From: Candidatus Poribacteria bacterium
GTDB lineage: Bacteria; Poribacteria; WGA-4E; WGA-3G
Direction: 5' to 3'
Length of the DNA stretch: 64,000 nt
Assembly (NCBI GenBank): GCA_022821725.1
Contig: JAJEDB010000075.1
Coordinates: forward strand, 1 to 64,000
Shown here piece by piece: positions 1-8,657 of the stretch. Positions within the stretch are counted from its first letter, which is position 1. Each line of letters opens with the position of its first letter. Position numbers and translations under genes: made by a program. The notes under the pieces are model-generated. The model did no database searches. It saw nothing but the letters and a program-made list of their open reading frames with translations, and was not told the origin of the DNA.

Positions 1-80
1 TGTCGGGAGGCTTCTGCTTTACTGCCCCCCTTGTCAATGAACTCAAGCACGCATTTGCGTAAATCTGATGAATAACTCAT
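1..80 (-). CDS. IS630-type transposase, N-terminal fragment cut by window edge
   Basis: Only 26 codons are visible, from the ATG at 80 down to the left edge. They read MSYSSDLRKCVLEFIDKGGS followed by KAEASR, which matches the first helix-turn-helix of IS630-family transposases (typically 'YSxDLRxRVxxxxxxGxSxxEAAR'). That domain binds the element's ends; the DDE catalytic core would lie outside the window. The reading frame is open to the edge, so nothing here says whether the full gene is intact. The family call rests on the N-terminal motif plus the inverted-repeat end just upstream. Confidence 0.7.
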   Translation of the reverse strand, partial: MSYSSDLRKCVLEFIDKGGSKAEASR

Positions 81-140
81 AATACCGAAGTATCCCATAA
101 ATATCAGAATCTGTCAACTTATTTACGGGCTTTACTATAA
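1..140 (-). mobile_element. IS630-family insertion sequence end (partial)
   Basis: This is the terminal part of an IS630/Tc1-mariner-like element that continues beyond the left edge. Read leftward from 140, the end begins TTATAGTAAAG and is followed about 60 nt later by the transposase start codon. The same end sequence occurs, diverged, at both ends of a 127-bp element at 52237-52363. IS630 elements insert at TA; a TA lies at this boundary, but the far end is not visible. Confidence 0.7.
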
Positions 141-180
141 TAAGATCAAACCAGAACGTCAGCGGATAGATGTTGAACAA

Positions 181-213
181 AAGAAGGGATACGGTGTAAC
201 CGTATCCCTTCTT
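181..213 (-). terminator. Perfect 15-bp hairpin downstream of dnaN, candidate terminator
   Basis: AAGAAGGGATACGGT (181-195) and its exact reverse complement (199-213) flank a 3-nt loop. Read leftward, the stem ends in TTCTT followed by TTGTT, a weak T-rich tail, about 90 nt after the dnaN stop codon. It could terminate dnaN or separate it from the IS630 element. Confidence 0.5.
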
Positions 214-301
214 CCACGCTTGCATCTTCAGAAAAGTCGCCTATGTCTCCAATGGCCCTAAAACTTGCCTCGCTACAAAACACACTCATAACTCCCCGTT
301 T

Positions 302-1414
302 CTATGCTGAAGCGGGATCCAAGCGCATCGGCATGATGAGGGAGACATAGTTATCAGTGCCTACCGGTTTCACAAGAACCGGGTTCAACTCGCCTGAAAA
401 TTCCAGAGACAGGGACTCCGTTTCGATGTGAGACAACGCCTCTATCAATAACCGGGCGTCGAAACCGATCCTGACACTTCCAGTGCTCGACTCCACCGGG
501 AGTGTTTCGTAGGCTTCCCCTAACTCTGGGGTCTTCGCAGAGACTTGAACCTGTTCCGGGTCGATTTCTAAACAGATCGAATAGTTCTTCGGATTCGACA
601 GGAGAGCCACCCGCCGCGTCGCACTTAAAATGCCTTCTTTCGGAACCACGGCTCTGCCTTCGGTCGATTCGGGAATGATTTTCTCGTATTTCGGGTAATC
701 CCCCTCCACAAGCCGCGTCGTTAAGGTCGCGTTTCCATCGGTAAAGAGGATTTGGTTTTCAAAAACTGAGATGCTGACCTCTCCAGCATCAGCGAAGGTT
801 CGCGTAATCTCGCGGACGGCTTTCAACGGAACAATGAACCCGTTGGCTTCTCCCGGTGCGGTGAGAGGCTCGCAGCGTGCCAATGCCAGGCGTTTACCAT
901 CCGTGGCGACTATCTCTGTGCCATGCTCCAGAAAATTGAAATAGAGTCCATTTAGGAAGTAACGCACCTCTTCTGTAGAGGCGGCAAACTCCGTTTTCTG
1001 CAGGACATCCCGTAAGGTCTCACCGCCGATCTTCAAGGCTTCCCCTTCAACTGAAGGGAGTTGGGGGAATTCTTCATCCGGCAGTCCGATGATTTTGTAA
1101 ACACCCTCCCCACAGGTAATCTCAACGCGGTCGTTTGCTGTCGTTGCTAAGTGTATCGGTTTGTCCGCAGGTAACTCCTTAACAATATCTCCTAACTTCT
1201 TAGCGGAGACGGTGATTGCCCCTTCCTCTGTGATGGTCCCTTCAACCGCCATTCTAATGCCGACTTCCAGGTCCGTTGCCATGCACTCAATCGTGCCGCC
1301 GGTGGCATTGATGAGGACATTTGAGAGGATGGGTAAGGTCGTCCGTCCACTTGCGACGCCTTGCAGGACCTGTAAGGCATCTAAAAGATCATCCCTTTCA
1401 AAAGTTAATTCCAT
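302..1414 (-). CDS. dnaN: DNA polymerase III subunit beta (sliding clamp)
   Basis: This 370-residue protein is the beta clamp, which dimerises into a ring around DNA and tethers DNA polymerase III and other replication and repair proteins. Its length is normal for the family. It opens MELTFERDDLLDALQ and keeps clamp-type segments such as LPILSNVLI near residue 30 and the C-terminal VSLIMPMRL that forms part of the peptide-binding pocket. The ATG at 1414 is preceded by GGAAGGAG at good spacing. dnaN is often beside dnaA and recF, but neither is visible here; its left neighbour is an IS630 end and its right neighbour a divergent membrane protein. Confidence 0.97.
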   Translation of the reverse strand: MELTFERDDLLDALQVLQGVASGRTTLPILSNVLINATGGTIECMATDLEVGIRMAVEGTITEEGAITVSAKKLGDIVKELPADKPIHLATTANDRVEITCGEGVYKIIGLPDEEFPQLPSVEGEALKIGGETLRDVLQKTEFAASTEEVRYFLNGLYFNFLEHGTEIVATDGKRLALARCEPLTAPGEANGFIVPLKAVREITRTFADAGEVSISVFENQILFTDGNATLTTRLVEGDYPKYEKIIPESTEGRAVVPKEGILSATRRVALLSNPKNYSICLEIDPEQVQVSAKTPELGEAYETLPVESSTGSVRIGFDARLLIEALSHIETESLSLEFSGELNPVLVKPVGTDNYVSLIMPMRLDPASA

Positions 1415-1897
1415 TCTAAACGCTCCTTCCTAAGTTATGACATGAAAAATATACGTAAAAGTCGATAGTTTTTTTGGGTGGATATTGGAACTTATACACC
1501 ATGATAGACTGAATTCTCTATTTTTGCGTAAGTCTTGGATTAAATAGCGAAACCCAAGCCCGTAATGAAATGGAGGGGTTTTTGCTTGGGAGTTTCTTCA
1601 AATCTCAAGCAAGAAATCTAAAGTATCAAAGACTGAGACTTACCCGCAAGGAAAAATTAAAAGTCTTGACAAACTCCTATATTCAGTATAACATATTTAG
1701 CAGATATAACAAAGGAAAATTTTCCTTAAACACGGGCTCGCACTTTGCATTTTTTCGATAGAGCCGATGCACGCTACAATGCCCTGTCTACTCTACAACT
1801 CAAGTTCTCCTGACCAAGATATATATTAAAGCGGTTTAGTTTCGAGGTGTCGCGGTCGAGCAAGAAATGAAATCGCTGCCGTTTTTCTCCTGAGAAT
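1415..1897. other. Divergent intergenic region, dnaN / membrane protein
   Basis: This 483-bp gap lies between divergent genes. It contains an interrupted inverted repeat (CCCAAGC near 1553, GCTTGGG near 1584), a copy of the CCGCAAGGAAAAATTAAAA segment at about 1643-1662 that recurs in front of genes near 46 and 48 kb, and a rightward promoter candidate at 1666-1694. No credible gene is seen. Confidence 0.6.
1666..1694 (+). promoter_or_regulatory. Sigma70-like promoter candidate
   Basis: TTGACA (1666-1671) is followed by 17 bp and TAACAT (1689-1694); the overlapping TATAAC at 1687-1692 would give a 15-bp spacer. The same TTGACA-N17-TAACAT arrangement occurs before the oxidoreductase at 42817. 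It would drive the membrane protein starting at 1898 with a leader of about 200 nt. Confidence 0.5.
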
Positions 1898-3829
1898 ATG
1901 CACACTACAGATTCGCACGCCTCGCAGACAATCGCGAAACGAGCAGTGCTGATTGGGGCTGTCTTGATTATCGCGAATAGCTACTGGATAGCCTATGTCG
2001 AAATGATTTGGCATACCGCACATCTGACAACCGTCGCCATGTCGGTCAATGTCATGTTCGGCATTATAGCGATAACGTTTCTAAACATGATCGTGCGGCG
2101 TATCTTTCCACGCGCCGCCCTGCAGCCCCGGGATCTCCTTGTCATTTTTAGTATGCTCGCCGTAGGCAGTGCCTTTTCAGGACATGATTGTATTCCGCGT
2201 TTAATGGGACTCATCCCGTATGCATTTCGCTTCGCTACCCCCGAAAACGATTGGGAGGCACTCCTCTTTCATTACCTTCCCGAATGGCTTGTCGTGAAAG
2301 ACCCGAAAGCCGTCAACGATTTCTATGAGGGTGAGGTCAACTTTTTTACGGAAGGTTATGTCCAGTATTGGATCGTGCCGATTCTCGCTTGGTCGGTGGT
2401 TATTTTCCTCTTAATGCTAATCTTTTTGTGTTTGACCTCCCTGATTCGCAAGCAGTGGATAGAAAATGAGAAACTCGCGTATCCGATTATCCAAATTCCG
2501 CTTGAGATTACCACCAACCGGCGTATCTTCTCAAATCGCTTGCTCTGGCTCGGCTTCGGCATCGCCATGGGCATCAACCTACTCAACGGGCTGCAATTCT
2601 TCTACCCTATTCTCCCAGAGATTCCTGTTCGGAAATACAATCTCAATGTTTACTTCACGCAGAAACCGTGGAGCGCAATGGGCAGCACGCCACTCAGGTT
2701 TCATCCTTACATAATTGGCTTCTCCTTTATTTTGCCTTTGGATTTGGCGTTTTCGTGTACCTTTTTCTATCTGCTGAAGAAAGTCCAATTGCTCTTTGGA
2801 AGTGCTGTCGGGGTTTCAGCGTTGCCCGGCTATCCGTTTTTAGGGGAACAAGGTGCCGGGGCATTACTGGCGCTGCTTGCGATTGCCTGTTGGCATGCCC
2901 GAAAACATTTTGCAGATGTGTGGGCACAGGTCATCCGACCCGATCGCGCCGTCTCACGGGCAGAGGCGATCTCGCACCGCAGTGCCGTCATTACGTTAGG
3001 TATATGTCTGCTTCTGTTAGCGGTTTTTTGTGTCCGTAGTGGGATGACGCTATGGGCGTTCGCGATTTTTATCGGGGTCTATTTAATGATTGTGCTGGGT
3101 TTAACCCGAATGCGTGCGGAATTGGGACCACCGATCCATGCGATTGGGTATCTAACACCACAGTATATGATAATTTCACTCCTCGGCACGCGACGTTTGC
3201 GGGCGGGCAACCTAACAATGCTCTCGTTGATGAATTGGTTGAGCGGTGCAAGTTATGCCTCCTTTCGGACACATCCGATGCCGGATCAGTTGGAGGCGTT
3301 TAAACTCGGAGAGCGCACCGGTATCCGAAACCGAACGATGTTCGGCGTGTTAGTCGTTGCGAGTCTTGTCGGTATCCTGTCAAGTCTGATTCTCTATCCC
3401 TATGCGATTTATAGTGAGGGGGTGGCTGCAGGCTCGGAGCAGATTCACGCCGGTGGTGCGGATACATACAACTTCCTTTCTTCGTGGTTAGTGAATCCAA
3501 AACCGACCGATTGGCTGGCGACCTCTGTGCTCGGATTCGCCTTCGCTGTGAACGTGGGTATCATCTTTCTGCGTTCACGTTTCGTGTGGTGTCCGTTGCA
3601 CCCCGCAGGATATGTTATCGGCGTTGCGCCGGGAACAACGGATGTCATCTGGTTTCCGCTGTTTCTGGCGATGGTAGCAAAGTGGGTTATCTTGCGGCAC
3701 GGTGGTATCAACGCCTATCGAAAGGCAGTGCCGTTCTTCATCGGACTGGTGTTAGGTGAAGCGTTGATGGGATGTTTTTGGCCCCTGTTGAGTCTTGTGT
3801 TGAGGTCAGCAGTATATAGTTGGATTTGA
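1898..3829 (+). CDS. Polytopic membrane protein, DUF6785/DUF6784-like
   Basis: This 643-residue protein is almost entirely hydrophobic, with roughly fourteen membrane-spanning segments beginning near residue 15. Central loops are rich in aromatic and proline residues (for example FHPYIIGFSFILPLDLAFS near 270). It resembles the large uncharacterised DUF6785/DUF6784 membrane proteins that are plentiful in Poribacteria and Planctomycetes, which recall oligopeptide transporters in layout. No ATPase or nuclease motif is present and the substrate is unknown. It stands alone between divergent dnaN and the ABC operon at 3978, which has its own promoter. The ATG at 1898 has only a weak ribosome site. 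Confidence 0.6.
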   Translation: MHTTDSHASQTIAKRAVLIGAVLIIANSYWIAYVEMIWHTAHLTTVAMSVNVMFGIIAITFLNMIVRRIFPRAALQPRDLLVIFSMLAVGSAFSGHDCIPRLMGLIPYAFRFATPENDWEALLFHYLPEWLVVKDPKAVNDFYEGEVNFFTEGYVQYWIVPILAWSVVIFLLMLIFLCLTSLIRKQWIENEKLAYPIIQIPLEITTNRRIFSNRLLWLGFGIAMGINLLNGLQFFYPILPEIPVRKYNLNVYFTQKPWSAMGSTPLRFHPYIIGFSFILPLDLAFSCTFFYLLKKVQLLFGSAVGVSALPGYPFLGEQGAGALLALLAIACWHARKHFADVWAQVIRPDRAVSRAEAISHRSAVITLGICLLLLAVFCVRSGMTLWAFAIFIGVYLMIVLGLTRMRAELGPPIHAIGYLTPQYMIISLLGTRRLRAGNLTMLSLMNWLSGASYASFRTHPMPDQLEAFKLGERTGIRNRTMFGVLVVASLVGILSSLILYPYAIYSEGVAAGSEQIHAGGADTYNFLSSWLVNPKPTDWLATSVLGFAFAVNVGIIFLRSRFVWCPLHPAGYVIGVAPGTTDVIWFPLFLAMVAKWVILRHGGINAYRKAVPFFIGLVLGEALMGCFWPLLSLVLRSAVYSWI

Positions 3830-3872
3830 GGGGGTTGTGTCGGAGGAATAGCCAGTTTAATGCCAATTTTTC

Positions 3873-3901
3873 TTGACATTCGGAAATTTTTGTGCTACTA
3901 T
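3873..3901 (+). promoter_or_regulatory. Promoter of the Gld-type ABC operon
   Basis: TTGACA (3873-3878), a 17-bp spacer and TACTAT (3896-3901) form a good sigma70-type promoter. Transcription would start near 3908, about 70 nt before the ATG at 3978. This argues against translation from the in-frame upstream codon at 3873, which lies in the -35 box. Confidence 0.7.
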
Positions 3902-3977
3902 TTTAATAAATATATCCTATTTTTCAAACACATCGGTGACATCTTTTCTCGCCGATTGTTTCTACATTATCAAGCGT

Positions 3978-4916
3978 ATGATCGAAGTTAGAGAACTCAC
4001 AAAATCTTACGGTCCGACGGTTGCTGTCGACCACGTTTCATTTGACGCACATGCGGGTGAGGTGTTAGGTTTCCTCGGTCCCAACGGTGCAGGAAAGACA
4101 ACCACGATGCGTATTCTCACCTGTTATCTCTCTGCAGACGCAGGGAGTGCCACCGTTGCGGGATACGATGTCTTCGAGGAATCCGTTGAAGTCAGAAAAC
4201 AAATTGGCTATCTCCCTGAAAGCGCGCCCCTTTATGCCGATATGGGGGTCATTGAATACCTCAACTTTATGACGCAGGTGCGGAACCTCCCAAAGAGCCA
4301 GCGGAAAGATCGGATTCGGGCAGTTATCGATATCTGTGGACTTGAGGACGTTATTCAAAAAGACATCGGTGAACTCTCAAAAGGCTATCGGCAGCGCGTC
4401 GGTCTGGCACAAAGCCTCATCCACGATCCACCTATCCTGATTTTAGATGAACCTACCTCTGGATTAGACCCAAGCCAAATCATTGAGATCCGTAACTTAA
4501 TCAAAAACATCGGGCAAGAGAAACTGGTGCTCTTCAGCACACACATTTTGCCTGAAGTCTCTGCGACCTGCACCCGGATTCTAATCATCAACAACGGGAA
4601 GATTGTCGCAAACGGGACACCCGAGGAACTCTCCAGTCAAGCGAAAGGCGAAGACATTGTGCATATCGCCATCCGAGGTTCACAGGAAGCCATTGAGGCA
4701 CAACTCAACGAATTAGATTTTGTCTCACAATGGAGTCGTGTTGACACGGACAACGGTATCGTCGGGTATCAGATACACGCTGCGCAAGAGAGTGATGCTG
4801 CAGAGGCACTTTTTCACGTGGTTGTGAAGAATGGATGGAGCCTTACGGAACTCCGTCAAGAATCCGTGGATTTAGAGGATGTCTTCCTGAATTTGACAGA
4901 CAAGGAACAGATATAA
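3978..4916 (+). CDS. ABC transporter ATP-binding protein (GldA-like)
   Basis: This 312-residue protein is the nucleotide-binding subunit of an ABC exporter. Walker A GPNGAGKT lies at residues 34-41, the signature LSKGYRQRVGLAQ near 135, Walker B ILILDEPTSGLD near 155, and the switch His follows in LFSTHIL. Residues past 220 form the C-terminal extension typical of drug and Gld-type ATPases. It hydrolyses ATP on the cytoplasmic side to power the permease encoded at 5089. The start at 3978 is chosen because the family begins with MIEVRELTKSYG and the promoter overlaps the longer reading. The next genes (GldF-, GldG-like, DUF4340) fit a gliding-type or lipid/polysaccharide exporter set, but the substrate cannot be told. 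Confidence 0.93.
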   Translation: MIEVRELTKSYGPTVAVDHVSFDAHAGEVLGFLGPNGAGKTTTMRILTCYLSADAGSATVAGYDVFEESVEVRKQIGYLPESAPLYADMGVIEYLNFMTQVRNLPKSQRKDRIRAVIDICGLEDVIQKDIGELSKGYRQRVGLAQSLIHDPPILILDEPTSGLDPSQIIEIRNLIKNIGQEKLVLFSTHILPEVSATCTRILIINNGKIVANGTPEELSSQAKGEDIVHIAIRGSQEAIEAQLNELDFVSQWSRVDTDNGIVGYQIHAAQESDAAEALFHVVVKNGWSLTELRQESVDLEDVFLNLTDKEQI

Positions 4917-5070
4917 TTAGTTGTCAGTTGTCAGTTGTCAGCCGTCGGTTAAGAGGTTTTCGTTTAACAAGGGAAATCCGCAGAAACACCCTATCAAAGA
5001 CCCCAAGCAAAAACACCCTCTTGTAACCGATGACCGATAACCGATAACCACTCTTCCGATAACTAAGGGT
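4917..5070 (+). repeat. Dispersed intergenic repeat, copy A
   Basis: Tandem TTGTCAG heptamers (4920-4941) are followed by a core GGTTAAGAGGTTTTCGTTTA-ACAAGGGAAATC (4947-4978) and then by CCGATAAC-type repeats. An inverted copy lies at 13790-13933. It fills the gap between the ATPase and permease genes without evident coding capacity. Confidence 0.6.
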
Positions 5071-5088
5071 TTCCAAAATTTAAAAATC

Positions 5089-5805
5089 ATGACGAACATT
5101 ACAGCTATCCTTAAAAAGGAATTTAGAAGTTATTTCAATTCGCCCATCGCGTATATCTTCATCACATTTTTCCTCGGCATCTCTGCATGGCTTTTCTTCA
5201 GAGGGTTTTTTCTCGTTAACCAAGCTGAAATGCGCGGTTTTTTCGGGTTAATGCCGTGGATTTTCCTGTTTTTCATCCCCGCTGTTACGATGAAACTTTG
5301 GGCTGAAGAAAAGAAACTCGGCACAGTAGAAATCCTGATGACGCTACCTCTTCGAGATTACGAAGTCGTCATCGGGAAATTCTTAGCAAGCTTTGCCCTT
5401 CTTACGGTAACGGTGTTCCTCTCACTCGTGCTGCCGCTTTCGGTTATGTACTTGGGGAATCCAGATGGTGGGACACTCATCGGGGGATACATCGGTCTTC
5501 TGCTGATGGGTGGGGCATATATATCCGTCGGGCTTTTCGCCTCAACGTTGACTGAAAATCAGATTATTGCGTTTATTTTTGGCATCACTGCCTGTTTTGT
5601 GTTGCTGATCATCGGTGAGGACATTGTGCTTTTCAATGCCCCGAATTGGTTATTCCCGATTTTCAGTTATCTGGGTCTCGGTGCCCATTACAGTAGTATT
5701 CTTCGAGGCGTACTCGATTCCCGCGACATTATCTATTATCTGTCGCTCATCGGTTTTTTTCTCTATTTAAGCACATTGTCGGTTGAAAGCCGCAAATGGC
5801 GTTAA
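5089..5805 (+). CDS. ABC-2 type permease (GldF-like)
   Basis: This 238-residue integral membrane protein has about six transmembrane helices. It begins with a cytoplasmic amphipathic segment (ITAILKKEFRSYFNSPIAY) typical of ABC-2 permeases of the GldF/NosY type. The conserved motif AEEKKLGTVEILMTLPLRDYEVV follows helix two. It would form the membrane channel with the ATPase encoded upstream. The 170-bp gap from that gene is filled by a dispersed repeat, but the order ATPase-permease-GldG-like is the standard operon order, so co-transcription is likely. Confidence 0.88.
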   Translation: MTNITAILKKEFRSYFNSPIAYIFITFFLGISAWLFFRGFFLVNQAEMRGFFGLMPWIFLFFIPAVTMKLWAEEKKLGTVEILMTLPLRDYEVVIGKFLASFALLTVTVFLSLVLPLSVMYLGNPDGGTLIGGYIGLLLMGGAYISVGLFASTLTENQIIAFIFGITACFVLLIIGEDIVLFNAPNWLFPIFSYLGLGAHYSSILRGVLDSRDIIYYLSLIGFFLYLSTLSVESRKWR

Positions 5806-5861
5806 AAGTAGTAGGCACACGCCGCTGTGCCGTGATTCAGTGGAAAAGGAGTTAAGCTGTT

Positions 5862-7523
5862 TTGGTCAATAAAAGAATCAAATACGGTGGCAACACCCTC
5901 GCTTTTGTAGCAATCATCTTCGGCATCCTCGTGCTCATTAATTTCCTGTCGACGCGTCGCTTCATTCGCGCAGATCTCACCGAGGACAAGCGTTATACTA
6001 TCTCGACAGCGACTAAAAATGTACTCGACACGTTAGACGATATTGTGACGATCACTGCCTACTTTTCCACGAATCCCGCCGAGGTCGCCCAAATCCGTCG
6101 CGATGTCAGAGACGTCCTCGATGAATACAACGCATTCTCCAAGAGACTCCAAATCGATTTCGTGAATCCTGCCGATTTTGACGATGGACAGAAACAGGAA
6201 CTCCGTTTCAAGGGGATCCCGGAAGTCCAAATCAATGTTGTAAAAAAGGATAAGGCGGAAATTGCGAACGTCTATATGGGCATCTCTATCGGTTATAGCG
6301 GGAAAGAGGAGATCCTGCCAGTCGTGCGATCAACTGCTAATTTGGAGTACGAACTGACGTCCACTATTCTCAAGGTTACCACCAAAGAGGCGAAGACAGT
6401 AGGGTTTTTGAGCGGACACGGTGAATTTGACATTGATCATCAAAACCATCAACAGTTTCGGACTCTTTTGGATAAAAGTGCCCAAGGGCAATATAATCTC
6501 ACCACCGTCAGTCTACAAGGCGAACAGGTTTCCGTTGACGAGAGCGTTTCGACATTGGTTATCGCTGGGGTCCAACAACCCCTAACGGAACGCGATAAAT
6601 ATGAAATAGATCAGTTCATTATGCGTGGGGGTCGGGCAATCTTCTTAGTCGATCCTATTCAATTACAGCCTGGTACCTTACAAGCTGCTCCCTTGAGCAC
6701 GGGTCTGAATGATCTCTTGGAACACTACGGTGTAAAACTTGGGAACAACCTCTTGCTTGATGCCAGATTCCACGACACTGCGCGGTTCCAACAAGGGTTC
6801 ATGACAGTTATTCAACCCTATCCCTATTTTGTTAAAATTGTGAAACCGAATTTCTCAATGGAACACAGTATCACCAACCAGTTGGAGGCGTTGACATTAC
6901 CGTGGACGAGTTCTTTAGAGATGGTAACAAAGGAAGGAATTACCGCAACGCCGTTGGCAAAGACGAGTGAAGCAGGGCGGAGCATCCAAGGCTATTACAA
7001 CCTAATGCCGAACGCTCCGATGCCCCCCAATGCGGAGTCCCAAGTTTATACGGTTGCCGTCGCCTTGGAAGGCAAATTCAAGAGTTTCTATGCCGGTAAA
7101 GAAATTCCGCCGGGCCCAACCCAAGACGCCGCGGAATCGGGGTTAGAAACCCCGCCGACAACTGAGAACAGTGAAACGCCGGTCCCAGTGGCAGATACAG
7201 CGGGACGAGTCACCAAAACTGAGAGTGAACAGACCCAAATTGTTGTGGTAGGCACGGCGCAATTTCTCACGCAATTACGTCCCGATGGCGTTAACTTTTT
7301 CTTAAACACCGTGGATTGGTTGACCCTTGGTGATGCGCTCATCGGTATCCGTTCACACACCATTACGGATCGACCCTTGCGTGAGGTTTCTGAAATTGAG
7401 AAAAACTTTATTAAGTACCTCTGTATTGTGGGTGTCCCCCTGATCGTTATCGTTTTTGGACTCCTTCGATATTTCCTAAAAAGACGGGCAAAGCGGTTCG
7501 TAGAGACCTACGGGTCTGTGTAG
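5862..7523 (+). CDS. GldG-like ABC-associated substrate-binding protein
   Basis: This 553-residue protein has a membrane helix at residues 12-30, a large extracytoplasmic region and a second helix near 525-545 followed by a basic tail. The N-terminal pattern DLTEDKRYTIS and the segments TVGFLSGHGEFD and FLVDP mark the GldG/ABC-type auxiliary family, which partners with GldF-like permeases. Residues 415-450 are a proline- and acid-rich, probably flexible, linker. Translation apparently starts at a TTG with AAAAGGA 11 nt upstream. It is the third gene of the exporter operon. Confidence 0.85.
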   Translation: MVNKRIKYGGNTLAFVAIIFGILVLINFLSTRRFIRADLTEDKRYTISTATKNVLDTLDDIVTITAYFSTNPAEVAQIRRDVRDVLDEYNAFSKRLQIDFVNPADFDDGQKQELRFKGIPEVQINVVKKDKAEIANVYMGISIGYSGKEEILPVVRSTANLEYELTSTILKVTTKEAKTVGFLSGHGEFDIDHQNHQQFRTLLDKSAQGQYNLTTVSLQGEQVSVDESVSTLVIAGVQQPLTERDKYEIDQFIMRGGRAIFLVDPIQLQPGTLQAAPLSTGLNDLLEHYGVKLGNNLLLDARFHDTARFQQGFMTVIQPYPYFVKIVKPNFSMEHSITNQLEALTLPWTSSLEMVTKEGITATPLAKTSEAGRSIQGYYNLMPNAPMPPNAESQVYTVAVALEGKFKSFYAGKEIPPGPTQDAAESGLETPPTTENSETPVPVADTAGRVTKTESEQTQIVVVGTAQFLTQLRPDGVNFFLNTVDWLTLGDALIGIRSHTITDRPLREVSEIEKNFIKYLCIVGVPLIVIVFGLLRYFLKRRAKRFVETYGSV

Positions 7524-7680
7524 TTTGTGTTTTACAACGGTTTATACCAACCCGTGCAGGGGCTCAAAAGTTTCCGACTTCACCAGAAACCGTTGCGTAA
7601 TGAAATTAGGTTCTCCTTAAATGGCATAATTTGTCTTTGCTTTACATTTGGAGCAACGCCCAGGAGCAATAAATTAAAAA

Positions 7681-8646
7681 ATGAGAACGAAACAACTTTT
7701 TATTTTAGGTGCTATTTTTATCGTTTTGGTGATCGTTGTCCTGCTTTTCGAGAACCCCTTTGGACAGAGCGAATACGAGAAAAAGATCGAGACAGCGATG
7801 CCCCTATTTCCCAATTTCAATGAAGAACAGGTTGCAAAAATAGAAATCACCGCGACCGGCGAAACCACAACACTCTCAAAACAGAATGGCAGTTGGGTTG
7901 TCGCTTCCATGGATAACTATCCAGCGGATAGCGAAGGTATAACGGAATTACTCGCCAAGGTGACAGAATTCAAAAATACACAACGCGTCTCCAACAATCC
8001 AGAAAAACAGTCCGAATTCGAGGTAGATAGCACAGGTGTCGAAGCAAAATTGATAGATACAAGCGATAAGGTAGTGGCGCATCTGTTTGTAGGGAAAACC
8101 ACCCCCGGGTTCCTGAGCAGTTACGTGCGTCCTGCCGATGCCAACGAGGTCTACGTAGCACAAGGGTATCTCCAATCTGTCTTTGATAAAGGCACACGGA
8201 CTTGGAAGGATCGGACGATCTTCAATTTTAACAAAGGGATTGTTACACAGTTGAACATCGTTTCACCGGAGGAGACCGTCGAACTGCGTCTCGATGCAGA
8301 TGGGGCATGGCAGATGCTCAAACCTGTAGCCGCTGCTGCGAAAACAACAGAGATTGACACGCTTCTGACAACTTTCAGCGGGTTGGACACAGACGATTTC
8401 GCTCCAGCGACGGACGACCTTGCTGCATACGGTTTGGACACACCGCACTCCACTATTTCCGCTGTGCGCAATGATGGCACAACCGCAACCCTACACGTTG
8501 GGAAAGAGGAAGAGGGTAAACTTTACGTCAAACGCGACGACACGGAGACTGTCTTCAGGCTCTTCAAGTCGAATGTGGATCAGTTAATAAAGAAATCCGA
8601 GACGCTCAAAGCTGAAGAAGTCGCTACAGAAGTTGAAACCGAATAG
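7681..8646 (+). CDS. DUF4340 domain protein
   Basis: This 321-residue protein has one N-terminal membrane anchor (residues 6-22) followed by an extracytoplasmic domain with two similar DUF4340-type halves: KIEITATGETTTLSKQNGSWVV near 57 and LNIVSPEETVELRLDADGAWQM near 190. DUF4340 proteins are commonly encoded directly after GldG-like proteins, as here, and are thought to be a periplasmic part of the same exporter. The gap of 157 bp from the GldG-like gene shows no other gene. The C-terminus is rich in Glu. Confidence 0.85.
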   Translation: MRTKQLFILGAIFIVLVIVVLLFENPFGQSEYEKKIETAMPLFPNFNEEQVAKIEITATGETTTLSKQNGSWVVASMDNYPADSEGITELLAKVTEFKNTQRVSNNPEKQSEFEVDSTGVEAKLIDTSDKVVAHLFVGKTTPGFLSSYVRPADANEVYVAQGYLQSVFDKGTRTWKDRTIFNFNKGIVTQLNIVSPEETVELRLDADGAWQMLKPVAAAAKTTEIDTLLTTFSGLDTDDFAPATDDLAAYGLDTPHSTISAVRNDGTTATLHVGKEEEGKLYVKRDDTETVFRLFKSNVDQLIKKSETLKAEEVATEVETE

Positions 8647-8657
8647 GGAGGTTTACC

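Noticed and set aside
181..213. CRISPR-like or attachment-site repeat
   Set aside because: Only a single perfect hairpin is present, with no repeated spacing; a terminator is simpler.
43..225. 60-aa reading frame on the minus strand near the left edge
   Set aside because: It spans the terminator hairpin and the IS630 end and is in a different frame from the transposase start at 80.
1570..1761. 63-aa rightward reading frame between dnaN and the membrane protein
   Set aside because: It covers the promoter candidate at 1666 and a repeat tail, has no good ribosome site and has no protein-like composition.
3873..3977. Upstream start for the ABC ATPase
   Set aside because: The start codon lies in the -35 box of a good promoter, and the family begins at MIEVRELTKS.
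7527..7823. 98-aa reading frame overlapping the DUF4340 start
   Set aside because: It overlaps a gene with a clear domain match and shows no family features.
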